The notes under the pieces were generated by a model that had not been told where the DNA came from, searched no databases, and saw nothing but the letters and a program-made list of their open reading frames with translations. The translations under genes and the position numbers were made by a program. From assembly GCA_936435175.1 (NCBI GenBank), contig OW386550.1, positions 15,829,133 through 15,893,132 of the forward strand: DNA of 64,000 nt, given 5' to 3'. Below are positions 25,211 through 36,700 of this stretch, in pieces. Source of the stretch: Glyphotaelius pellucidus. Taxonomy: Eukaryota > Arthropoda > Insecta > Trichoptera > Limnephilidae. The number at the start of each line of letters is the position of its first letter. Position 1 is the first letter of the stretch.

Positions 25211-25543
25211 GGGAGGCGAGAATGGGTACCGCCGCCCCGGGAACCGTTATTGGATAACCGACACCTCTGCCGTAGTTCACCCCAAGTGGTTCGCTACGTT
25301 TGGTGATTTAGCAGGGGTGCCCGAGTTCATGGGGTGAGGTTTATCTAGGTCCTAGAGGCGGATGGCCAGGACACACTGAACCCCAGATTCCTACCCACCC
25401 CTTAAACCTTTTGTCTTCCCAGATCTCTCCTTTCCTTCCTTTCCTTTAAAAACCCTCCAAAAAGCATCCCCAAAGATGACATAGGGCCTGACGGAAATTA
25501 ATTTCCTCAGGGCCTCCTGTGTGGAGCTCATGTATAAAAAAAA
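25211..25543 (+). mobile_element. Retroposon family A, short-form copy
   Basis: Starts GGGAGGCGAGAATGGGTACC and ends TGTGGAGCTCATG plus an A-rich tail, with the same internal deletion as the 5.4-kb copy. It inserted just outside the right end of the SAM-carrying element. Confidence 0.8.
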
Positions 25544-26729
25544 GTAATATTATTATTATACGAACGAATCTCCTATTGATGGCACAAACTGTCAGTAATT
25601 ACTGTGATTGATGATTACATATTATCTACTTTGGCAAAGATTAGTTAAAAAATATGCAAACTTCCTATCTAGACACCACCTGTTTAGGAGATTTAGCCCA
25701 CACAACTAGACAGGTTCCTAACTATCTCATTGAAAATTATTAAAATACATGCCTTTTTATTCCCAAATTATTTGGGGAGAGACATGTAAGCGGAAATTGC
25801 GGTGAAAGCAATAATGGGTTGCAAAAATCAACTTCTCAGAGATTCTGATAATGAATTATGCATGTAACTTGCTAGGCAAATTGCTTAAATAGCTCGAAGC
25901 ACCATTTTTTTGGCTACCTGCCACTTGTATCTTTTGATGTTTCTGGACTCAATTATTTTGGTTGGTTAGTGATGTGGAAGACATAAATGCAATATCAATA
26001 ATAACATGAGAGGGATTTAATATTTGGTAGGTAGTTTATGATACAGGTATCATAATATTAGGTAAGCACTACCTATGTTTGTATACCGGGCATTTGTAGG
26101 GCATGTCCGGACGTAAAATTTTCAAGATATTGGATAGTACATTAATATGAGATACTCTTTTAAGATGCACTTTGCACAAGCTATAATAGGAACCTTCTGC
26201 CATTGCGAAAAATTGCGGGTGGATTCTTCTATCACTGGAAGACAAATTAAACATAAATAACACCTATCTGCAGATCAAAAAAAAATTCTAGAACTTATTG
26301 GAATTCTTCCGCCAAGTGGAAAAAACAATTGGATAACTACGAATTTTTACACGGAAAAAAATGTTTAGGAAAAAATGCAAATGATTTTTGTCGCAATTAA
26401 AAAGGAAACAATATTATTTTATCAAAAAAAATAAGGAAATTAAAATCTTTTGACGTTGAAAAAAATACCTATCTCGGATAGGAACTACCGTTATAAAAAA
26501 AATCTTGCTTTTGGAAAATATATAAGTAAATTTTTTCGGAAAATTTTCAAAATTGATAATTGTAGGTATGTACTTTCGACATCCGTATATCATCATGAAT
26601 CCCAATGTGCTTCAGTCAAATATTCTAATTTTAAGGATTTGTCCAATCTGCCGATTGTGATTAGGAAAGCAAATCTGTCTTTCCAGCCGATCGATGCGAA
26701 CTAATAAACAAATACGCGAATTAGTGAGG
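25544..26729. other. No supported gene; DNA just upstream of the promoter island
   Basis: AT-rich, with short overlapping frames on both strands at 26414-26704 lacking any motif. It may hold distal regulatory sites of the downstream gene; none can be identified by eye. Confidence 0.45.
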
Positions 26730-27015
26730 TTCATCTCGGAGACCTCTTCGGAGGCCTCCACGGGCCCCGCCATGTTGTAAGATGGCGGGCTGGCAAGTGG
26801 CAAAAAGCTCCCGGCGGCATGAATGAAGCCGGCGCCCCTCCCACCGGCCGGCGATTGGTCGCCGGGGGAAATCCCCCCGGGGGATTCGTCACCGCCGGCC
26901 CACGTGGGCCCGAGAGGGGGGGCGCCGAGATTATCCCGCGCGCCCGGCACGACCAACACTCAGTTGACGTCTCGACACCGTCACAGTAAGACACGAGCCG
27001 CGAGCGCATAGCGAG
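26730..27015. promoter_or_regulatory. GC-rich, CpG-rich promoter island
   Basis: A sharp GC-rich block in AT-rich DNA, with many CpG and GGC/GCC runs and self-complementary stretches (for example GGGGGAAATCCCCCCGGGGG around 26868-26885). Open frames on both strands here are a by-product of low stop-codon density. Its position at the start of the gene supports a promoter role. Confidence 0.5.
26955..26993 (+). promoter_or_regulatory. Core promoter, Inr plus DPE, no TATA box
   Basis: TCAGTT at 26960-26965 matches the arthropod initiator, with the A at 26962 as +1. AGACA at 26989-26993 falls exactly at +28 to +32 and fits the downstream promoter element RGWYV. No TATA box is seen about 30 bases upstream; the DNA there is GC-rich. 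The first ATG downstream is the predicted start codon at 27298, leaving a 336-base 5'UTR. The assignment rests on motif spacing alone. Confidence 0.55.
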
Positions 27016-27297
27016 CACGCAAACACAAACACAAAACATCACTAAAACTCTCAATATTTTTTTGACGTTTCGTATTGCATCGTACAGTGACAGTTAAAAA
27101 ATAATATAAAAAAACAATCTGTGCTAAAATTTAAAAAACATTATAAAGTCTGAATCCAGTGTTAATAATTGTACTTAATATTTAAACAAACAAAAAACAT
27201 TTCTGTGATTTTTATATTTTTTGTAATCAAGTGCGATAAGTGTTTTATCGTTATTTTTTTAATCGTATTTGTTTGAATTTAAAATAAAAGTTTCGCG

Positions 27298-27757
27298 ATG
27301 GGTTGTTCGACGTTCGAAGGCGACCCGCCACTGAGTGTAGGCTGCAGGGGGTGTGATTTCGCCCACCTGCCCGGGATGCTGTGCCGAGAGCAGAGGACCG
27401 CCCTCACCACGGCCAAGGCCCGCGGAGAGACCAAGAGAGATCTGGGTCAAGTCACTCTCCGCCTCACGGCGCCCGCTGAATCCGCCCCAACGCGAGCCCC
27501 AGAGGGCAGGAGAAAGAATGCACTCACCTGTGATAACCAAGAATACTCAACCGTCAGCTCGATCTTTGACTCCGCAAGCTGTTGCCCTTCGAATTCGCCA
27601 TCTTCAGCAGAATTCTGGAGACAATCGCAAGCGCCAGGGAGCACGACTGAAGCAGGACGGTTTCCCGCGAGTTGTAGTAGTTTTAAGTCAAGTTCTGCCA
27701 AGAGTTCCACCAGCACGAAAAGATCCAGTCATAAAAGTTTAAAATTCTATTGTCCAA
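27298..27757 (+). CDS. Exon 1 (predicted leader-coding exon)
   Basis: The ATG at 27298 is the first ATG downstream of the predicted transcription start and has a good context (G at -3, G at +4). The frame stays open for 153 codons plus one base up to a consensus donor (CCAA/GTAAGT at 27758). The leftover base fits the two-base start of exon 2, making a Lys codon. The encoded stretch is low-complexity, rich in Ser, Arg, Ala and Pro, with about nine Cys, and has no recognised domain. Other frames here are open too because the DNA is GC-rich, so coding is not proven. If translated, it places about 150 residues before the signal-like segment. The exon could instead be 5'UTR, with the real start in an unseen alternative first exon. 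Confidence 0.4.
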
Positions 27758-30700
27758 GTAAGTGCTACCATTCAGTTGTATTAATGTGTACCATTTGAAT
27801 TGATATTGTCACGCAATGTCCCCGCGCAATTTAACAGGTGCAGGAGAAATGTGTCAAATTGGCATTTTGTAATATGCAGTATTTTTATCTTATCTTGAAC
27901 TCGATTAATTTTATAAGTACCTACCTAAGCAGGTACTTATAAAAGTAATGAATGATAGTAATAATGTGTTCTTTTTATAAGTATGTACCTGAATTTATTG
28001 ATAGTAAAAACATGTTGTGTTATCTATCAGCATATTTTTTACGTTAGTTTACTTCCCATACCTAACTACAATTCATTACACCAAACAAATTGCTCACGCA
28101 CATAAATTATTATGTGTGATGCTTCACGATAACATTTGTAAATATTATGTCGGAACTGTTTTCCATCGTGATTTCATTCCGTCAAACTTTACCTACGTAA
28201 TTATTTGTGAGTCAGTAGACTGCAATATTATGAGGTAACCGCGGAGATATCAACGCGCGGTTAGATTCGTAACCGCCGAATTTTCAGCACAACTCTAAGT
28301 CACCCCTCTGACTAGTTGAGTTTTACCCCTTGAATAATACGACTTAAAAGAAAACATATATTTTATTCGCGTCTTGGTTAGGTTAGGTTAGATTTAGTGA
28401 AAGAGTTGAATGTCTCCGAGAAGCGTACTGTGTAAAAAGCTGTCTGTAATTATGATAAAACTGTGTTAATTACCAGTTTAATTGGTATAACTTTTCAGCG
28501 GAACTGCTAAATGCCTGATGGCAAAGCATGCACTTATCTAATTAGCCGAGTGCAATGACAGCCGTATTATCAATAATTATCTGGCTCTCTTGTTGGTTTT
28601 TCACGGCCTGACATTCATCTCATCTAGCCGCGGTTTTTTCGCCTTCCTGAGGGCCCGCCACCGAGCGTTCTCGGCCGGTGGCGGTAGCGGTCTCGTTTAG
28701 CGGTGCATACTCCGCATTCCGGGTTTGCAGCAATGCGAGCTTTTTGCCGTGGCTAGATGACCGCGTGTGGGCTATCCACCAGCCGACTATCCTCCACCGC
28801 TAAGTACTAACACTACAACTGCTAACTACCCGCGAGTTAATGCCGCTCTCCCGGTTTGAAATTATAAATGTAACGACGGATCATATTCTCACGCTGCGGT
28901 CGCTAGCCCGGCGGTCTGCGCGCGATTCCTCTTCACCCTTTTTCAAGTAGGCATAACTAGGCAATTTTACAAGCATTTTACTGCGGACAGAGTATTCACT
29001 AGTTACTAGCGGCGATGCGAAGAGGCTACAATAAAATTATTTATTGCCAGCAAACCTTTTTACGTGCATACTCCATCTGGTCACATTGCACCAACTACCA
29101 TCATAAAGGCATCAAAATTAAACACATTTTCTCACCTCTTAAAAAATTATCTTTTGTTTTAGAGCGAACGAACCCACTTCGTTTGATCAGTAAAGCAATC
29201 AATACAGATTGGGTACGTTCATATTGTAATGCAGCTATATCCCCAAGTACTGAGCAGGTAGGTAACGTTCAGACCGGGAAGTATTCGAGTCGATACTGTT
29301 GCATGACTTGTTGGTATTTTGTTAAAATTGAGCCCGTCTGCAGTGGAATACGAATTGGCAATTAAAAACGATCATTAAATTAATTACGATATACATTTGA
29401 GAGATCGGTATCCCGCGCATGACGTATTGCACTAACACAAACGTAGATCGAGATGTCGTTTTTTAAGCGGATGGTGAAAAAGGCGAGTCGCCGTTTCATT
29501 TGTCCCGGGAAATGTAGTCGAAACGCATCGAAATGCGGATCGAACTTCTGGTAAAGTTGTTGCATTCTTCTGTCAGGCTAACTGATGCAGCTATCACATG
29601 TATTCCCGCGATATTTCGGGAATACATGCGAATTGCATGCAATAATCATAAAAAATATATAAATCATAAAATAAATTCAATTATCCTCAATGTTACATGA
29701 CACTAAAGGATATTTTTTACGGAGAATAATTTTGACTTTTTTACGAAGAATGTGGAATCATTTTACACGATTAATTATTGACAAAGCAAAGCCGCTCTCG
29801 TATTAAGATCAAGTGCATTACTCTTAATGTTTATCCAATTAGATTTTTTTCACATCCGAAGGCTGTGTGTGGTAGGGATTTATTCTGACTATGCGAATTC
29901 CATTTTAAGAAGTTCTGCTTTGTCTAGTAGCAACTCGATCTATTTATCTCTTTCAATCGCCTTTTTTCAATTTAAATAGCTCTGCATAGGTACGCTTGAT
30001 AGCGATCTGTAATTTAATTTTTAATCTGTAGATAATTCAGCAAGAAGAAAAAAAGCGCATTATTCCTCATTAAATGTACATCCGTAATGTTGAATGGAAA
30101 ATTTAATATTTTAATTACGAAGTTCAGTTAATTTGATCTTAAAAAAATTAAAACTGACGAGGAATCACCAGCCCTGTTTGCTTGACGCAGGAGGTCCCAC
30201 ATGCATTTTTTGTAGAGGTTTGTGATCGAGACGCTAAAGGAGATAAAAGAATCATAATTTTATGACCGTTAAGCTTATTGATGTTTTCACGATAAAAAGA
30301 GAACAATACAAGATACGTCTTACGACAGATGTGGTCATTGTCTTTTTTTATGATTACGGGTTGATATTTAGTGCTGACTTATAACCAAACTGTGTCAAAT
30401 TCGTTTTTATTATGTTATATTTTAATTTGACATCTTTTGCTTTATCTATTTGTGTCAAGTAAAAATTGAAGAAAATAGTTTTAATTCGGTTATGCTCTCT
30501 CATTATTACCGACTATTAATTTCTCAATGCCCACTAAAATAACTTGCTAAAATTGTATATTTAAATGCAATAATAAATTCACAAATTTTCCACAATGTAC
30601 AAAAACGTGTAGCCTTTTATACAAATTATCCAATTGTGAGAGATTTAAAAAAGGGAACATTTTTTGTTGTTTGCTATTAAAATGTTTAAGTATTTTCGTA

Positions 30701-33700
30701 TAGGTGCACTTTTATATTTAGGGTTGACATTTTACACCATTCGTCTTTTTACTGTCGGGTGTGTGTTACCCCGCGGCACCTTAGTATTGGACCCTTACCT
30801 GTGGCCGACCGGACCGATATTTGATTTTCTCCTCTCAACACATTAATAATAATTGATTCTACAAATACTTCCTTTAAATTATTATTGTGATAAGGACCAT
30901 ATTGCCCTGTAAATTATTTCACGCGTCTCACAATGTTTAAATTTATGACATAGCAGCTCAACGTCCAACCTTAAAAACAAAAATGTTGCAAAGAAATTTT
31001 GAAAAAAAAAAAATCATTTTTATTGGCTTTAGAGGTAAATGACACCGGGATATATCCGTTGATTAAGCAACTTGTTTTAAAATAAACACGTTAAAATTTG
31101 ATATTTTTGTAGATAAGTTTAGTTCAATTTAATAACGTCATGTGTTTATTAGCTGTTAAAGCAGTTTCTATTCAATCAATTAAGAACAAATAACAAAGAA
31201 ACACAATAACATTTTACAGCATCATCAAGTTGCGTAATCCCTTGTTTTCTATTCCGACCACTCGGGCTATTCGGTTGTTTGACTTTAATAAAAAAGGGTA
31301 ATAAAAGACATACGGCACCTCCGTTCCTCTACTCTTGTTGGGAGAATTTAGTGCATTCGGCGCCCACCGCCTGTCGATTTGTTTTACACGGTTTAATAAG
31401 ACGATTAGACCCTCTGAGACGAGAGGGAACTACAACCGCAGCCCACCTCAGGGCTGAGAAAATATTAAAAAATAAATAAAACATAAACGAATAAAATATG
31501 TTAAGATTTTTTAACTATCGATATATTTCGTTTTCTAGCTACATAAATTAATAAATAACTTATATAAATTTAAAAATTATCGTAATTTTTTTTTCATCAT
31601 TTGTGGTAGCCCTGTGGTGGCCCTCACTTAACATAGAACCCCTCACAGTTTACAGTGCGGTGGCGCTAATTGCAATGGTATATTTCCGACCGCTTAACAA
31701 GGTGATGTCTTAATTGGTACATTATTTGTTCGAAATCTTAAATATTGTTTTCGGTTCCTTTTCGATACCGCCTTCGCGTTTAGATTAACGATTTTTTAAA
31801 ATTTTAAAATCTGACACATTTCGGGTCGTGGTGTTGTCGGCCTTATGGGCCCTAACTTGTGATGTATTAAGGCGCGGTTTACCCATTAAAAAAGAAGAAG
31901 ACGGAGAGATATGTAGCTACGAATGTTAGAGAGAGCGCGCTAATGTTAACATCGATAATATTTAAGCGAAAATTGTGAAAATGTTTAATATAACACGACT
32001 CGTTTAAAATAGAGCAAAAATCTCGCGGAGGTTGTCTACAAAAGCATTTGAAGAAACACTGTGAATTTTTTTCATGCACATAACTTGTAAAATAACTGAA
32101 ACAAACGTATTTATAATAATTTTCGGTGCATACTTTGCGATTTTTTTCTTTCGAGGGAATATCATATAATTTACGTTTCGGCGCGTATAGATATTATCTT
32201 ATAGAATAACAAATATTTTTTTAAGAGCTTTAAAACTTAAAGTGCTTAAGGAAATATGTCATAAATCGGTAGAAATGGGGTATGCCGTGGCTTAGTTATC
32301 AAAGTTTAATACTTTTTATCGACTATTTTTGTCTTTCTACTGTTAGGTTAAGTTACAAAAAAACTTATCTGAAATGCATTAAAATCATAATAAGACCTCT
32401 TTAAGCTTTATAAGCTTTCCATTTTCCTTTAGACATAGACCTTAGTCAAATGTGCTTCCAATTTTTGTTGACTCTTGGAATCTATCATTTTTCTAAATCT
32501 GGAATTTGTTTAGGTTGTCAACTCATCTTGTAACCTCTGCTCCTCTCTCTCTCATTAATATTAATTGAATTGATGGGTAAACTTTATTATCCATCTATCA
32601 AAATCTTCTGAAAAATGATTTACAATATTTTTCATCATCATCAAATAATTGGCTATTTTTAATATTTTTTTGTATGTTTTTTTGCAGAGCTAAGCGAGGT
32701 CATCTTGTGGGGGTGTCTCCTGGGGTTGATGCAATCTGCCTGCGCAAGGGCGGCCCCCACTCGTCACCCCGCCCTCAGTCCCCCGAAATCTGGCAAAATG
32801 GAGGTTCAGAATGGAGCCGCCTTGTGGATCAACCCCTGCGGAATTGGTGCGGAAGATCTGATGCCACAGGTATGGATACCATTCAATTTGTTAATTAGAA
32901 TTAAAACAACCTTCAAAACAGTAAAGCACTTGGATAGTACAACCAAGAGCTTGCAGGATCACAATTCGGTATGGTCCGATAATAATTTTGTAACTCATTG
33001 CACTGTTCCAGTGTGGAATTTGCTCTCAGCATCACACACGTGGACCGTTCACATCTTATATTGAATTGTTATGTTTAATGCATAGATCTGGAGAATTAGA
33101 TTCTTCCAAAACTACTCTTTACCTTACCTTACGCTATTTGTAAAAAAAACACTGATACGTAACATCATAATAATATTTAAAAACAATTTTAAACTTTTTC
33201 CACTTAATTTATTTTTGACCATAACCGGTAACAGCCTATTAAGATCATCCTCAGACGGGTCTAATTATTCTTTAAACTATGGTTTATATACATAATATTG
33301 CCCTGATAACATCATTTTCAGTTCAATCGTTTTGTGAAAGTTGTTTGAAATTGTAGAAAGAACGTGTAATTTCTGGATACTTTTCATTCTCTGCGAAATA
33401 AGAATCACTTGAAACGAAGGCTGTTGAAAAATTCATGCATTGTCCGATGAAATTTTGAGTGAGACATTTGTTTTCTGAATGGTTCATTAGATGTTCAAAG
33501 TAGTAGTTTTTATCTCCGCTGCGATCTGTCTCGAAGCGACCTCACAGCTTCCACGGGAGTAAAAACACGACCGCGGCTTGTCCCAACAAGTTGCAGAATA
33601 CTTGAAATCACAGAACAATAAACTCGCCAACAACAGCTGAGCTGTGATGGATAAAATGCGATGTAACGGTTAATATTAATGTGTTATGTCAATAGAAAAG

Positions 33701-36700
33701 AGATAATTTATTTATTGTTAAATCTTTTCAAAAAATCGCCAATAAATTTGCAAGATAATCATCTGGGTTGATGAATTCTCCTTGGTTGACTAGGTTCCCC
33801 CTTGTTTGACTATGTTCCTGTGTGTTCATAACGAAAAATCTCGTATAGCATTGTTGTCACTTCACTTCTCTGCTTCGTTTTGGCTGTCACTGATTTGTGT
33901 ATTCTTAATTTCAGGATGCCGAAATACCAAACGTGAGCGACAAAGAACTGCTGAACCAAATTGTCGTCCAAGCCAAGAATGCCCTGTCGGACGCTGACCG
34001 ATCCAAAGTAGACTATGTAAGTGTCCTAATATTTATACGTTAGCGTTGAAAGTCCAGGTTTCTGCATGACCAGATAATGTGGGAGCATTCCCGCCAAAAT
34101 GTAAACCACTGACACATAATTAGCCGTGTCTTCAGGTGATGCCAAACGCGTCCGCAATGTTTACCGGCCGGTTCATTCATAAAAGTTTTTACGCGCAGGA
34201 GCCCGAGTCAGACACACAATGGTCGTTTCAGCGGCCGTCTATTGAATAATATCGCGTCTAATTTGCGTGAGCCGCTCCGCCGTCCCTCTCCCACCTGGGC
34301 ACCTGGCCAAGGCGTCTAGGCAATGGCCGTCTCGCTTCATCGGATGGAAGACGAGGTATTATCTTCTCTCACCGGTCGCATCCGGTCGCGAGTCGCTTCC
34401 TTTCCGTTAATTATTGCGTCTTGTCCTGTCCAGACCGAAACTTTGGAATTCATCCTAATTCCCCGGCCACAGCTTTATTCCGAGATCACCTGCACAAATA
34501 TACAACACAATATATTGTCAAGATACAGTTATAAACCCATTTGAAATCATTTTGCAATAACTCGTATGATCAAATTCGTCATTCAATTCATTTTAGAAAG
34601 CTGGGAGAAAATAGCGATAAAGTAATAGAATCTTGTTCTTAGACCTTATCTAAAATTAGTTAGTATTTACTTCCGCGTTTTAAATTTGTATGCATGCGAT
34701 GTTTGTATTTGCATACCGTGTTAAAGACAAACCCAGGACATATGAGATTGTCAAACCCGTGCATTGGTATGATTTTAACACATTTTCAACTAACGTGGAT
34801 TTTTGAATTGCTAATGCTTCCAATTAAAAAAACAGGCGTGTTGACAGCAAAGCTAACTCAATCGGTTCGAAAGAGTATTACACAATGATACCATATTGAT
34901 TGACTCCGTTCAGTTGAGGTCACCGTAGCCGTTACTCAGCCACCAGTTGTTGTGACTCACTTGTTGGAGTTTTGGCCGAATTTCTACGGATCCGCGAGTG
35001 TTGAAGGTCCAACTGGGTTATTGTTAGAATACGGTAGAGCCGTCGGGCACTGCGGGGAAAAGCGACTATCCTAGTACAGGTGTTTCGGAAGACGCCGAGC
35101 GAATGGTACGTTACAGTTGTTCGGTGACTTAATGTTACTATTTAAACTCTCGTCTCGTTTGAGATTCTACATAGGTAAAGCCATCAGTATGCTCTGCCTC
35201 ACCATTTCGCGGTTGTGGCATAGGGAATCCCGACTATATTCTGTCACTCAAAATTAAGTTGTTGACGATTCAACAAATCGACATCGAGGCACTTCAAAAC
35301 CTTTTTGGAAGATTTTGTTATCTAATCCAGGTTACTGCTCGGATTAGTCTCCATCTCAAATAGTGTTCACGTACATATTTGTTCGTAAATGGTCAATGAT
35401 ACTTCTAAGATATTCGTGTTACTTAATAGACAATCGGTTAAAGAATTCAATGCATTCAAACCGGATCATTGATAAGAAATATTTAACTTCCGAAAAGTAT
35501 TTCCCGTAGTATCCTGTACCGGCCGTTTGTCCATCGCACATCGCCTAGTTGAGCAGAAAGGGAAGCGACTAAGGATTATAATCATATTTACACCTCCCGC
35601 CAACGATTAATGTGTCCAAAAATGAAAGAACGACAAAACGGAAGTCACCAAAGCAGTGAACCCACTCCGCCTTGCACAATTCTGTTACTTCTGCAGCACG
35701 TAAACCGACGGTAATTAAAACTCTTTGATTGCGCAGAAATATGAGAACTCACTTACATATATTCCGACTAAACTAAACTGTAAATGTTTCAACGTATTTG
35801 AAGTGAATTCAATACTCCCGATGCCTCATAGCTCGCGCTAAATTTGAGATCTATTTTTGTTTCTGTTTCGATACATTAGCGTGGTAGAGCTCGCTTGACT
35901 GACAGGTACTTGAGGTTGTGGATTTATTGTTGGAGTGCAAGTGCAGCAGTATGTTGCTTGCAGAAAGTGATGCATGTTGATAGTGGAGTAAGAGCTCGCT
36001 GTGGCTAGGGATTCATCGGTAGCAGCTCGCCGTGAACAGTGGCAGTGAGCAGCCAACAGCTAACCCATCGTCCCCGACTTCCTCCGCAGCTGATTGCGCA
36101 TGCGACGCACGTGCGCCCACGTGGGTTAGGCGCAGTCTGGACTGCGATTCCCAATCCGAAACCCTCCCAAAGAAACAGGCCATTTATTATGTTTACATAT
36201 TGACATGATTTTTTTACGTGATCGACCTCACTTGTGCATCCAACATCAATAGCGCACCGACTCTTATTTGCATTTCTCACTCAAATCACAAGACGTCCAT
36301 GTTTTTGGTCAATTGACATTCGATTTGGCACTAAACTTGGAAGCACCTCCTGAATAACAAACTTCAATGATTCATTGAAATAGATTTTTTTTAAATCTAA
36401 ACTTGTTTCGTTACTCATTGATGTGTTCTATTTCGGTCCCATCATATTTTATTCAACTACAAATTAAATGCTGAAAAAATACATCCGTTTGTATGTATGT
36501 TATGTTGAAGGGACACTGCTTCTTCCGACACAGACAGTGTGATGTATGTACGTAGGCTGGTCTACAAGACGATTCACCTGTCATATTAGCGCGCATATGT
36601 GAAGGAATTTTCGGATTGTCTTTATCACCTCGCTGTGACGCGCTGGCTCCGTCCATTTTAATGATTTCTATTTAATTCAATGGGCTGAGGCTAGCCGCAG

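Larger units (their letters stand above)
27758..32687 (+). other. Intron 1 (4.9 kb)
   Basis: Non-coding apart from chance frames. It holds a CpG-rich block (about 28620-28950), a 12-bp-arm hairpin at 29597-29628, a short TTAGG run near 28376-28395 and part of dispersed repeat D (31830-32065). An alternative first exon encoding the initiator Met could lie here; none could be picked out confidently. Confidence 0.6.

Noticed and set aside
26612..27054. Minus-strand frames of 115 and 107 codons
   Set aside because: They lie in the GC-rich promoter island, where stops are rare, overlap each other in different frames, and have no domain.
27353..27742. 129-codon + frame overlapping exon 1
   Set aside because: It terminates before the donor at 27758 and cannot join exon 2 in frame; the frame starting at 27298 is first from the promoter and fits the phase.
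36005..36280. 91-codon minus frame with several cysteines inside intron 3
   Set aside because: No recognised domain, no convincing splice partners, and it overlaps another minus frame in a GC-richer stretch.
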